Shown piece by piece: positions 56,477 to 64,000 of a stretch of DNA of 64,000 nucleotides. Position 1 is the stretch's first letter; every line of letters begins with the position of its first letter. Both the position numbers and the translations under genes were made by a program. Below the pieces are notes generated by a model. That model saw only the letters and a program-made list of their open reading frames with translations, was not told the DNA's origin and did no database searches. Source of the stretch: Rossellomorea arthrocnemi (lineage in GTDB: Bacteria; Bacillota; Bacilli; Bacillales; Bacillaceae_B); contig NZ_CAJGBF010000014.1 in NCBI RefSeq assembly GCF_904424705.1, positions 37,505-101,504 on the forward strand, read 5' to 3'.

Positions 56477-57799
56477 TTAAATCCCAACTCCCAAGGTAAA
56501 TAATAGAATCGCCAATGCCAATCCAATAAGTGGGACGATGACCGTCAATGCTCCTACAGCACCGTATGCTTCTCCATGTGTTTCATTACAGATCGAGCGG
56601 ATGGTCGTCACGACATATCCATTGTGCGGAAGGGAATCCAGTGCTCCTGAAGAAATCGCGACAACCCGGTGAAGGGCTTCAGGATTCACCCCCATATCGA
56701 CATAGTGCGGCGCAAGGATCGGCAGGGCAATTGCCTGACCGCCAGATGCCGAGCCTGTCATACCTGCAATGACACTGACGGCGATGGCTCCACCGATCAA
56801 TGGCGAGCCTGGTATATTCGTCATGACCTCAACTGCTGTACTAAAGGCTGGAACGGCTTTGGCCACTCCTCCGAATCCAACAACTGCCGCCGTGTTCCCG
56901 ATGGCAATCAACGCTCCGACCGTTCCTTCAGAAACAGCACCCCAGAACCCTTTAAAATACTTACGATTCAGCACATATGCCGAAATCACCCCTCCTAACA
57001 GAGCAATAATCAGAGCTGATTGCTTTAGAGAATCGTGGAAGGAAAACGCCAGGATGAGGACAACCAATAATGGAATCAATCCCATGAACGGGTTTGGTAA
57101 CGGCCTGCCTTCATCAATGACCGGATCTTCTTCACGGGCATGAAACTTTTCTCCCTTGTTCACGGCTTTGGTGATCATTCGTTTTAACCACCAGTAGCCA
57201 AATACCGCCATAAATACAGCGACGATCAAACTGACTTCCCAGCCTGCATAAGGTGTTGTTTCTAAATATTCAATCGGTATCCAGTTTTGAATTTCAGGTG
57301 AACCGGCAGAGGTCATCGTGAACGTGACCGAACCGAACGCTAATGCTGCCGGAATGAAGCGGCGAGGCAGATCGGCTTGTTTAAATAAACTGACAGCCAT
57401 AGGATAAACAGAGAATGCCACCACGAAAAGACTGACTCCACCATAAGTCAAAACCGCACAGGCAAGGACAATGGCAAATACAGCATACTTCATCCCCAAT
57501 TTTTCTACCACAAAACGGGAGACACTATCTGCGGCACCGCTATCCTCCATCACTTTACCAAACACCGCTCCAAGTAAGAACATCAGATACCAGGCAGCGA
57601 CAAAGCTTGTGAATCCTGACATATAGTTGGAAACAAGATCAGCTTCCCCTTTACCTGCCAATTGCGGGAACAGCGGCATACCACTTAACACTGCGACGAA
57701 TAATGCCGAAATGGGACCAACAATTAATATATTCATACCCCTCATTGTTAAAAAAATTAATAAAATGAGTCCTCCAATAAGACCGATCATACTGAACAT
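56477..57799 (-). CDS. GntP-family permease (probable 3-hydroxybutyrate transporter)
   Basis: A 440-residue integral membrane protein of the GntP/ion transporter superfamily, about 12 helices; N-terminus LIGGLILLIFLTMRGMNIL and central MTSAGSPEIQNWIPIEYL, GSASGGQAIALPILAPHY and SGALDSLPHNG signatures. GntP members carry gluconate and hydroxy acids; the neighbouring dehydrogenase suggests hydroxybutyrate (inference). First gene of the operon, 96 bases downstream of a sigma-54 promoter. GGGGGAAAT precedes the ATG. Confidence 0.87.
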   Translation of the reverse strand: MFSMIGLIGGLILLIFLTMRGMNILIVGPISALFVAVLSGMPLFPQLAGKGEADLVSNYMSGFTSFVAAWYLMFLLGAVFGKVMEDSGAADSVSRFVVEKLGMKYAVFAIVLACAVLTYGGVSLFVVAFSVYPMAVSLFKQADLPRRFIPAALAFGSVTFTMTSAGSPEIQNWIPIEYLETTPYAGWEVSLIVAVFMAVFGYWWLKRMITKAVNKGEKFHAREEDPVIDEGRPLPNPFMGLIPLLVVLILAFSFHDSLKQSALIIALLGGVISAYVLNRKYFKGFWGAVSEGTVGALIAIGNTAAVVGFGGVAKAVPAFSTAVEVMTNIPGSPLIGGAIAVSVIAGMTGSASGGQAIALPILAPHYVDMGVNPEALHRVVAISSGALDSLPHNGYVVTTIRSICNETHGEAYGAVGALTVIVPLIGLALAILLFTLGVGI

Positions 57800-57826
57800 G
57801 AAATTTCCCCCTTTGTTCTCTTGAAA

Positions 57827-57841
57827 TGATGACGCTTACAT
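57827..57841. promoter_or_regulatory. cre-like site in the operon leader
   Basis: TGATGACGCTTACAT matches the reverse cre consensus TGWWWNCGYTTNCAW at 14 of 15 positions. It lies between the sigma-54 promoter and the permease start, where CcpA could act as a roadblock. Confidence 0.65.
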
Positions 57842-57894
57842 TTTATCTTGATACGTAAGCTCTCCTTTCTAAAAAATATGTTCAATAAGATTAC

Positions 57895-57912
57895 ATGCAA
57901 TAATGATGCCAA
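57895..57912 (-). promoter_or_regulatory. sigma-54 promoter of the hydroxybutyrate operon
   Basis: Minus strand TTGGCATCATTATTGCAT. GG and GC are 12 bases apart, matching TGGCAC-N5-TTGC. It lies about 96 bp upstream of the permease gene and next to a sigma-54 activator gene. Confidence 0.85.
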
Positions 57913-58024
57913 CTTTCAGATTACTAAGAAAATACTCTTGGTTGTAATGAGATCTTTTTCGATTCCGAAATTCTGGACAAATACTATAATTCAGTCACGG
58001 AATGTTCATATTTCCTCTTGAACT

Positions 58025-58073
58025 AAAACAGTCCGGAAACACGGACTGTTTTCCGTATTTCCGGACTGTTTTA
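58025..58073 (-). terminator. terminator of the activator gene and possible activator site
   Basis: 15-bp arms AAAACAGTCCGGAAA / TTTCCGGACTGTTTT (58025-58039, 58058-58072), with an inner CGGACTG (58042-58048). On the minus strand it follows the activator stop by 6 bases. It lies about 115-160 bp upstream of the sigma-54 promoter, so it could also be the upstream activating sequence. Confidence 0.7.
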
Positions 58074-58078
58074 TACAC

Positions 58079-59437
58079 TTATAAAAGCCCATACTTATTT
58101 AATTTTTCATACATACTGGATTTACTTATCCCAAGGGACTCTGCAACCTTACGTTTATCGTGTTGGGCTTGCAGACTCTGGGTCAAAACCGACTTTTCTG
58201 TTTCTTCAAGGATTTCTTTAAGGGTTTTGGATCCTACATCATACACGTTTCCTGATTTCATGTAAGTTGGTAGTGAATGAAGAGAAATCCTGCTTTCATT
58301 CGACAAATAGGTGGAAGCGTGAATGACATTTTCCAATTCACGCAGATTCCCCGGCCAACTGTAGGAGAGGAAAATCTGCATGACTTCATGTTCGAATTCT
58401 TTGATACGCTTTCCCGATGATTTTGTGGATTTCTCCAGAAAAAAAGATGCCAGTGTTTCAATATCTTCTTTCCGCTCGCGCAGTGGCGGTATTTGAAACG
58501 GGACGACATTGATCCGGTAATACAGATCACTCCGAAAGCGCTTTTCTTCCATCATCTTCTCAAGGGGACGATTCGTAGCGGCAATAATCCGTACGTCAAC
58601 GTGCTGTATGCGAGTCGAACCCACCGCCTCGACTTCCCCTTCCTGTAATACCCTAAGAAGTTTCGCCTGCATATTAAGAGGCATATCTCCGATTTCATCT
58701 AGGAACAGTGTCCCCTTGTGGGCAAGCTGAAATTTCCCTTTTTTCCCACCCTTTTTTGCCCCCGTGAAAGCTCCCTCTTCGTACCCGAAAAGTTCCGACT
58801 CCAGGAGCTGCTCCGGAATCGCGGCACAGTTCACTTTAATGAAAGGCTGCCCGCTTCTCTCACTCAGCTGGTGAATGCTGTGCGCAAACAGCTCTTTTCC
58901 CGTCCCGCTCTCACCCCTGATCAGGATTGAAATATCACTTGGGGCGATCATTTGGGCTTTGTCCTTCAGTTCAGTCATGCCTGGGGATTCACCGATGATA
59001 TCATTCAGCGAGTATTTCACTCCGGTGTTGATATCCTGTATGTAACTTTGAATCTTCGACATCATGTTTTTCACATGTGAACTCATTTGCATCCATTCAC
59101 TCGTGTCCCTGAAAATGACGGAGCCGAATGCGCCGATCACTTTCCCGTCTACTGTGATCGGGATGCGGTTGGCAATCATGTAATTTCCTTTTATGTACTG
59201 AAGATCCGCCACCTCTTCTTCACCACCAGCAGCAACTATATGCATTCTTGTGTTTTCGATCACATTTGTCACATGTGAGCCGATCGCTTTATCCCGTTCT
59301 ACCTCAAGGAAGCGGCAGTAATTGTCATTTATATAGATGATGGTGCCCTCGTGATCAACGACGACCAACCACTCGAAAGCATTCTCAAGAATGATTTCGA
59401 TCATGTCCACGGATACCTTCTTTAATAAGCTGCTCAT
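58079..59437 (-). CDS. sigma-54-dependent transcriptional activator with PAS domain
   Basis: Enhancer-binding protein of 452 residues that opens sigma-54 promoters. A PAS sensor domain (about 10-120) is followed by the AAA+ domain (about 143-375): Walker A GESGTGKE, GAFTGA sigma-54 contact motif, Walker B GTLFLDEIGDM and the arginine finger region RFRSDLYYRINV. The C-terminal Fis-type helix-turn-helix is RKVAESLGISKSSMYEKLNK. It is transcribed toward the hydroxybutyrate operon and presumably activates it; the PAS ligand is unknown. The start lies near GAGGCAATGGGAG. Confidence 0.93.
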   Translation of the reverse strand: MSSLLKKVSVDMIEIILENAFEWLVVVDHEGTIIYINDNYCRFLEVERDKAIGSHVTNVIENTRMHIVAAGGEEEVADLQYIKGNYMIANRIPITVDGKVIGAFGSVIFRDTSEWMQMSSHVKNMMSKIQSYIQDINTGVKYSLNDIIGESPGMTELKDKAQMIAPSDISILIRGESGTGKELFAHSIHQLSERSGQPFIKVNCAAIPEQLLESELFGYEEGAFTGAKKGGKKGKFQLAHKGTLFLDEIGDMPLNMQAKLLRVLQEGEVEAVGSTRIQHVDVRIIAATNRPLEKMMEEKRFRSDLYYRINVVPFQIPPLRERKEDIETLASFFLEKSTKSSGKRIKEFEHEVMQIFLSYSWPGNLRELENVIHASTYLSNESRISLHSLPTYMKSGNVYDVGSKTLKEILEETEKSVLTQSLQAQHDKRKVAESLGISKSSMYEKLNKYGLL

Positions 59438-59610
59438 CTCCCATTGCCTCCTCTATTTTGCAAGAGAACATATACCTCTATAGTAGCACATCCTCTCACC
59501 TTCTTTGTGAATACAAATCAGGTTTGTCAATCATTCAATTACCAGACCCGAATCGGTTTAATGCCTGTAGTATTAGGGAATCTTTTTACCAATGAATGGA
59601 GGAATAAAGG

Positions 59611-60114
59611 ATGAAAATCGCAGAACTGAAAATATTTTATTTCGAAGACGATGGAATCATCCCGAATAACCCGGACCTGCCTGTACTCATTTACCGGAGC
59701 GCACTTGATCAAGCGAATGAAGCCGAAGAGATATTCAATCGAAATCAATGGCTGAACAGCTGGACTAATGGTATTTACGAATATCATCATTACCATAGCA
59801 ATGCTCATGAAGTATTAGGTGTCATGAAAGGTGAGGCTACGGTTCAATTGGGAGGGGAAAAGGGAGAAAAAGTGACAGTCCATCAAGGTGATGTGATGAT
59901 ACTCCCAGCGGGGACAGGACATAAGAAATTGATCTCAAGCCCCGACTTTAAAGTTGCCGGAGCCTATCCTAACGGAGACAGTTATAACTTGAAAAAAGGT
60001 TCCTTACGGGAACGCCCCAGCGTGTTAATTGAAATTAAAAACGTCTCCCCTCCATCATCTGACCCTGTATTTGGCGATAGCGGTCCACTGCTGGAATATT
60101 GGCTGAAGAAATGA
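59611..60114 (+). CDS. cupin-domain protein, YjlB family
   Basis: A 167-residue single-domain cupin: metal-binding motif 1 HHYHSNAHEVLGVMKGE (about 54-70) and motif 2 GDVMILPAGTGHKKL. It resembles B. subtilis YjlB. Enzymatic role unknown; could be an isomerase or sugar-acid-related enzyme. GGAGGAATAAAGG precedes the ATG. It stands alone upstream of the candidate small RNA. Confidence 0.85.
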   Translation: MKIAELKIFYFEDDGIIPNNPDLPVLIYRSALDQANEAEEIFNRNQWLNSWTNGIYEYHHYHSNAHEVLGVMKGEATVQLGGEKGEKVTVHQGDVMILPAGTGHKKLISSPDFKVAGAYPNGDSYNLKKGSLRERPSVLIEIKNVSPPSSDPVFGDSGPLLEYWLKK

Positions 60115-60284
60115 GCTGGAAAAACATTCTGCATTGTATCGACGCTTTCATTCCTATTTCTTAATAGTCATGCTTCTTAGAAACAGCTATCACTACTTTA
60201 TTAAATCAGATATTTTAAATTGCATTATTATATTTGTACAATAGTCTTGTTTTCTTTCAAGTCCTATGCTATTCTATTATAGCG

Positions 60285-60405
60285 ATGAGCTGAATTGTGT
60301 AAGTCGGGGATCACGTCTTTGTGACAACAAACGATGTGGCGTTTGCTGATCTTCCGCCTCAATTTTTTGCAAGTGGGCTTCCGTAGGAAACGGGAGCCCT
60401 TTTTA
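60285..60405 (+). ncRNA. candidate structured small RNA with its own terminator
   Basis: No open frame. Outer helix AATTG/CAATT (about 60294 and 60360), then CGGGGATCA (60305-60313) against TGATCTTCCG (60347-60356) with a bulge, enclosing hairpins CAC-GTCTTT-GTG (60312-60323) and CAAACG-ATGTGG-CGTTTG (60328-60345). Terminator GGGCTTCCGT / ACGGGAGCCC (60375-60399) with TTTTT. A possible -10 TATTATA lies at about 60274-60280; the -35 is unclear. No plus-strand gene follows, so it is not a leader. I do not recognise it as a known RNA family. Confidence 0.55.
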
Positions 60406-60408
60406 TAT

Positions 60409-60446
60409 AAAGAACCCCCAATGATGCTATCATTGGGGGTTCTTTA
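60409..60446. terminator. terminator of the MFS gene (bidirectional)
   Basis: Perfect arms AAAGAACCCCCAATGA / TCATTGGGGGTTCTTT (60409-60424, 60430-60445). Confidence 0.9.
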
Positions 60447-61634
60447 TTGTTGCACCGATATCGTCACAGCTCTTTTCTTTTTTAACGGTCGGTCATATTG
60501 ACTTGTAATCACTAGTGAAACCATGAAGAATGCGATCAACGTCATAAACAGCACCTGCATGCTGAATACATCCACAAGCACTCCTCCGATAAACGGTCCG
60601 ATCATTCTGCCTCCCGTTGCCGTACTGTTGACGATTCCCTGATAAAAGCCCTCTCTACCCTTTGGGGCAAGTGAATTCGCTATAGTCGGAACCGCCGGCC
60701 AAATGAGCATTTCACCGATTGTCAAAATGATCATGGCAATGGCAAACCACTGAAATTGATCAGCAATCGAGGCAACGCCGAATGAAACCATGAAAATGAT
60801 GGTTCCGATTATGATTTGCAGCTTTAAATTGTTCTCGAATCGCTTGATGGCTTTGGATAAAAGCGGCTGAGCCAGAACAATCAACGCTCCATTGATCGTC
60901 CACAATAAACTGTATTGTTTCAAGGAAATATTGATTTCCTGCGTATATGTCGCAATGGTGGACTGCCATTGAACATACCCCATCCAGCATAATAAATACG
61001 CGACACATATGAAGAGCAGTGCTTTCAGTTTCGATTTATCCCTTATCACCTTTGATTCATTCAATACAGATGTTTGATGCCCGGCGATCGAAATGTTTCG
61101 ATATCCAAAGAAAGCAATGAAAAAAAAGACGATATACATACTCAGATTCGCTAAAAATATATAATTAAAGGAGAATGAGGCGACGAAACCACCTAATGCG
61201 GCTCCAACAGCCACTCCAATATTTTGAGCGACATAGACAGAATTGAATGCTTTACGTCCACCTTCAGGCCATACAGAACCAGCCATGGCATACATGGAAG
61301 GAAATACGATACCAGAGCCGAATCCGACAATGGCCAAGAATACGACGTAATACGAAAAACTATGCCAAATATTCATTCCGATAAGGGCGGATAACGTAAT
61401 CGAAATCCCTAAGAGGATCGAACGGTAACCACCAAAACGATCAAATAATGTTCCTCCAATCAGATTTCCAATTACACTTGCGCCTGCATTCATCATCAGA
61501 ACAATTCCGGCTACAGACAAGGACTTTCCTAAATTTTCATGAAGGTAAATGGTATTAAGCGGCCATAAAAAAGAGGATCCTGTCACATTTACCATCATTC
61601 CAACGATAAGCAGCCATAATGATTTGGGCATCAT
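60444..61634 (-). CDS. major facilitator superfamily transporter
   Basis: A 396-residue MFS protein with 12 predicted helices, drug:H+ antiporter-1 layout. The loop 2-3 motif appears as GGTLFDRFGGYRSILLG (about 60-76). It resembles B. subtilis YttB, a putative multidrug exporter, which lies in this neighbourhood; substrate unknown. ATG 61634 is chosen because GAAAGGGGG stands just before it and the N-terminal helix begins there (SLWLLIVGMMVNVTGSSFLW). Confidence 0.85.
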   Translation of the reverse strand: MMPKSLWLLIVGMMVNVTGSSFLWPLNTIYLHENLGKSLSVAGIVLMMNAGASVIGNLIGGTLFDRFGGYRSILLGISITLSALIGMNIWHSFSYYVVFLAIVGFGSGIVFPSMYAMAGSVWPEGGRKAFNSVYVAQNIGVAVGAALGGFVASFSFNYIFLANLSMYIVFFFIAFFGYRNISIAGHQTSVLNESKVIRDKSKLKALLFICVAYLLCWMGYVQWQSTIATYTQEINISLKQYSLLWTINGALIVLAQPLLSKAIKRFENNLKLQIIIGTIIFMVSFGVASIADQFQWFAIAMIILTIGEMLIWPAVPTIANSLAPKGREGFYQGIVNSTATGGRMIGPFIGGVLVDVFSMQVLFMTLIAFFMVSLVITSQYDRPLKKKRAVTISVQQ

Positions 61635-61745
61635 TCTGCCCCCTTTCTCCCCTTTTATTTCGAGTCCCAAAAGGATTTTACTCTTTTTCAGGGAAGGGAG
61701 CAAGAATTATTTCTTTAAATCGATGTCCTTTTTTTGTAAAGAAAA

Positions 61746-61777
61746 AACCAGGTACTCCTTTTTATGAGTACCTGGCT
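61746..61777 (-). terminator. terminator of the ytzC-small protein operon
   Basis: Perfect arms CCAGGTACTC / GAGTACCTGG (61748-61757, 61766-61775), followed on the minus strand by TTTTTTC. Confidence 0.9.
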
Positions 61778-61785
61778 AATTCCGG

Positions 61786-61950
61786 TCATTTCCCGTTATG
61801 GTGATTGGATTTAACAGGCTGTCCCTGTTTTTCGTATCGCTTTTTGGCTTCTTTCACAGGATTGTTTTCTGCACCGAATTCTGTATCCAGTTTTCGGAAA
61901 TCACTGCGGGTCTTTTGTTCTGGATTGTTTTGATCAGAGCGTGTACTCAA
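61786..61950 (-). CDS. small hydrophilic protein, TTG start, 54 residues
   Basis: A short gene found by its ribosome site: GGAGG, nine bases, then TTG overlapping the ytzC stop as TTGA. The product MSTRSDQNNPEQKTRSDFRK... is highly charged and hydrophilic, rich in Lys, Asn and Gln, without aliphatic core; it ends HHNGK. The composition resembles small spore- or stress-associated proteins, but I do not recognise the family. A terminator follows 9 bases after the stop, which supports real expression together with ytzC. Confidence 0.7.
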   Translation of the reverse strand: MSTRSDQNNPEQKTRSDFRKLDTEFGAENNPVKEAKKRYEKQGQPVKSNHHNGK

Positions 61951-62240
61951 TGTAATTTACCTCCTACTACATTGGGATCATGATCTAATAAAATCATTTC
62001 ATTTTGCAACGTCTGAAGCTGGAGTCTCATGCGATGCAATTGTTCACGTTGTTGAGAGTTCGCGCTGTTTGCCATATGAGCCACATCGTTGACTGCTTCT
62101 TCAAGCTGCTGCATAGCCTGTGTGTATTCAACATCATGATAATGCTCCTGCTGTGTCCCGGATTTATATTGTTCTTGAGCGTAACGAATGGCATCTTCAC
62201 ACTTTTGAATGCATTCATCCATTGAATTTCTGGTTGCCAT
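61947..62240 (-). CDS. ytzC: YtzC-like DUF2524 protein
   Basis: A 97-residue helical protein, MATRNSMDECIQKCEDAIRY..., with a central stretch NSANSQQREQLHRMRLQLQT that matches the DUF2524/YtzC family. Function unknown. AAGGAGG lies before ATG 62240; the frame continues 44 codons upstream but without homology-like sequence. The stop overlaps the TTG of the next small gene (TTGA), so translation is probably coupled. Confidence 0.83.
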   Translation of the reverse strand: MATRNSMDECIQKCEDAIRYAQEQYKSGTQQEHYHDVEYTQAMQQLEEAVNDVAHMANSANSQQREQLHRMRLQLQTLQNEMILLDHDPNVVGGKLH

Positions 62241-62440
62241 TTCGACTACCTCCTTGGCGTATGGAATAAAGAAGAGGAAGATCCTATCCTTACCTCTCCT
62301 CCATCTTAGTTTGAACTTGATTGTCCTTTTCAGAAGTGGTAAACTTCGCCTATTTCTATGCGCAGGATACATTTGTCTCCTCGTTCATGATAAAATCTCT
62401 TTAGCGTTATACATATCGCTATATCAATGAATTACAGGAG

Positions 62441-63406
62441 GTGTTTGTCATCGGGACAAACCCGTTTCCATATGCTACAGATTCAAAACGATACCATACA
62501 TGGAACTATCATTTACGAAATCATTTCGGACATAAAGTCTTTAAGGTTGCCCTGGACGCCGGTTTTGATTGTCCGAACAGGGATGGCACAGTTGCTTACG
62601 GCGGCTGCACCTTTTGCAGCGCAGCCGGATCAGGGGACTTTGCAGGAAGCAGGGTCGATCCTTTAGAGAAGCAATTTAATGATATTAAAGGAAAAATGCA
62701 TAATAAGTGGAAAGATGGAAAATACATGGCGTATTTCCAGGCATTCACGAACACTCATGCACCTGTTGACGTACTGAGGGAAAAGTACGAATCCGTTCTG
62801 AAGCAAGATGGAGTTGTAGGCATTTCCATCGCCACCCGCCCTGATTGTCTTCCAGATGACGTTGTTGAATATTTAGCTGAATTGAATGAGAGAACCTATT
62901 TATGGGTAGAACTCGGCCTTCAAACCGTTCACGAAAAAACGGCTGGATTGATCAATCGTGCCCATGACTTCCAGTGTTATGTTGAGGGCGTAAATAAATT
63001 GCGGAAGCATGGAATACGTGTATGCTCCCATATTATTAACGGACTTCCCCAGGAAAATGAGGAAATGATGATGGAAACAGCACGTGAGGTAGCAAAACTT
63101 GACGTTCAGGGCATCAAAATTCACCTCCTTCACTTATTAAAAGGAACTCCAATGGTCAAGCAATACGAAAAAGGACTTCTTGACTTCTTGAACTTTGATC
63201 ATTACGTTAAACTCGTATGTGACCAGTTAGAAGTCATCCCTCCCGAGATGATCGTTCATCGCATTACCGGGGACGGACCTATCGACTTGATGATCGGGCC
63301 AATGTGGAGTGTGAATAAATGGAGCGTGCTTAATGCCATCGATGATGAACTGAAGCGCAGGGACAGTTGGCAGGGAAAATTTTATAAAGTGGATGTGAAA
63401 GCATGA
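62441..63406 (+). CDS. ytqA: YtqA, radical SAM protein (TIGR01212-type)
   Basis: About 318-321 residues. Iron-sulfur cluster cysteines in CPNRDGTVAYGGCTFC (CX11CX2C) and the conserved HLLKGTPMVKQYEKG and IVHRITGDGP motifs typify the YtqA/YhcC radical SAM family, which probably modifies tRNA or another nucleic acid; the reaction is unproven. The start is odd: the only in-frame GTG (62441) shares its first base with the AGGAGG site. Ideal spacing would place initiation at ATC 62450. ytqB overlaps the stop as ATGA. Confidence 0.9.
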   Translation: MFVIGTNPFPYATDSKRYHTWNYHLRNHFGHKVFKVALDAGFDCPNRDGTVAYGGCTFCSAAGSGDFAGSRVDPLEKQFNDIKGKMHNKWKDGKYMAYFQAFTNTHAPVDVLREKYESVLKQDGVVGISIATRPDCLPDDVVEYLAELNERTYLWVELGLQTVHEKTAGLINRAHDFQCYVEGVNKLRKHGIRVCSHIINGLPQENEEMMMETAREVAKLDVQGIKIHLLHLLKGTPMVKQYEKGLLDFLNFDHYVKLVCDQLEVIPPEMIVHRITGDGPIDLMIGPMWSVNKWSVLNAIDDELKRRDSWQGKFYKVDVKA

Positions 63407-63975
63407 AATTGGATCGAATCTTACCTTTTGCAAGACAGTTGTTAGAAAGAGCTGTCAAACCGGGAGATATTACCATAGATGCAACCCTAGGGAATGGACA
63501 TGATACCCTATTTCTCGCTCGCTTAGTAGGTGAAAACGGCCGGGTATACGGGTTTGATATTCAAGAGGAAGCGATTGAAAACACGAAGGAACAGCTCATC
63601 ACCCATGATCTCTCCCACCGGGTGACACTCTTCCAACAGGGACACGAGACTGTCATGAATGTTATTCCCCCATTGCATCACGGGAAAGTGACGGGGGCAG
63701 TGTTTAATCTTGGCTACTTGCCTGGCGGCGACAAGGATATCGTCACCCGTCCAAAAACAACGATACTCGCCTTGAATCAGATCCTTGATATGATGGCTCC
63801 TGAAGGGATCCTTGTTCTTGTGATTTATCACGGGCATCCTGAAGGCGCTGTCGAAAGGGATTACATCCTTCGTTACGTTGAACGACTGGATCAAAACTAT
63901 GTTCATGTCTTGAGATATCAATTCATGAACCAGCTTAACAATCCACCGTTTATTGTGGCGTTGGAAAAAAGATAA
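63403..63975 (+). CDS. ytqB: YtqB, class I SAM-dependent methyltransferase
   Basis: A 190-residue methyltransferase of the YtqB/MnmM-like family: SAM loop DATLGNGHDTLFLA (about 26-39), acidic VYGFDIQEEAI, and the NLGYLPGGD catalytic-type motif (about 107-115). Family members methylate the wobble uridine side chain (5-aminomethyl-2-thiouridine to mnm5s2U) in B. subtilis and S. aureus tRNA. Start overlaps ytqA; a radical SAM-methyltransferase pair in one operon supports tRNA modification. Confidence 0.9.
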   Translation: MKLDRILPFARQLLERAVKPGDITIDATLGNGHDTLFLARLVGENGRVYGFDIQEEAIENTKEQLITHDLSHRVTLFQQGHETVMNVIPPLHHGKVTGAVFNLGYLPGGDKDIVTRPKTTILALNQILDMMAPEGILVLVIYHGHPEGAVERDYILRYVERLDQNYVHVLRYQFMNQLNNPPFIVALEKR

Positions 63976-63980
63976 AAAAT

Positions 63981-64000
63981 AGGGACGGACCTCTCAGAGG
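63981..64000 (+). terminator. beginning of the ytqB terminator, cut by the window end
   Basis: AGGGACGGACCTCT (63981-63994), the same arm as the leuS palindrome, then CAGAGG, which starts the opposite arm. The remaining arm is outside the window. Confidence 0.6.

Noticed and set aside
60270..60405. 6S RNA, SRP RNA or known riboswitch
   Set aside because: The conserved sequence motifs of these families that I can recall are absent, and no gene follows on the same strand.

Overview
The window comes from a low-to-mid GC Bacillota chromosome. Gene content and order match the Bacillus subtilis acsA-ccpA-ytx-murC-ytp-yto-ytn-ytm-ytl-ytg-leuS-ytq neighbourhood. Shine-Dalgarno sites are strong (AAGGAGG type), TTG and GTG starts are common, and there are sporulation, sigma-B and sigma-54 signals. 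I infer a member of Bacillaceae outside the B. subtilis group. The species cannot be named from sequence alone. Almost everything is chromosomal core; I see no phage, insertion sequence, plasmid, CRISPR, rRNA or tRNA genes.

Layout. 1-2790: a class A penicillin-binding protein, 5' end outside the window. 3.5-8.0 kb: acetate use (acsA, divergent acuABC). 8.4-12.1 kb: an unknown lipoprotein, the sodium-type stator motP-motS and ccpA. 12.5-18.2 kb: aroA (chorismate mutase-DAHP synthase), an FtsA-like ATPase and the ytxGHJ stress group. 18.4-30.3 kb: ampS, murC, a nicotinate phosphoribosyltransferase relative, sftA, ytpR-ytpQ, ytpP with an EIIC-like membrane protein, and a lipoprotein. 30.5-38.5 kb: ytoQ, a POT peptide transporter, a Cys/Arg/Asp-rich probable coat protein, a DUF84 phosphatase, an M42 peptidase, ytzB, ytnP, trmB, ytzH and ytmP. 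38.6-46.9 kb: pullulanase, ytlQ, ytlP, cysteine synthase, dat, pepV, ytzE. 47.3-55.4 kb: an RsuA-type pseudouridine synthase, the MurJ-type flippase ytgP, ytfP, a Cse60-like protein, a rhodanese, and leuS behind a leucine T-box. 55.7-59.4 kb: a probable 3-hydroxybutyrate locus (dehydrogenase, GntP-type permease, sigma-54 activator) with a sigma-54 promoter and a cre-like site. 59.6-64.0 kb: a cupin, a candidate structured small RNA, an MFS transporter, a hidden 54-residue gene coupled to ytzC, and ytqA-ytqB.

The genes link through carbon flow. CcpA is encoded here, and cre-like sites lie in front of acuA, the pullulanase and the hydroxybutyrate operon. AcuA and AcuC modify the conserved lysine seen in AcsA.

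The unusual content is between genes. (1) A ~126-bp repeat, three copies in tandem at 46.9-47.3 kb and others at 8.0 and 26.0 kb, has nested helices that change by compensatory substitutions between copies. (2) Four intergenic arrays of short degenerate repeats keep a fixed period (20-21 or 25 bp), although each array has a different core. (3) A free-standing structured RNA candidate lies at 60.29-60.40 kb. (4) A terminator-like palindrome over 100 bp upstream of a sigma-54 promoter may double as its activator site. These are the best candidates for something undescribed. All calls were made by eye, without database searches or folding software.
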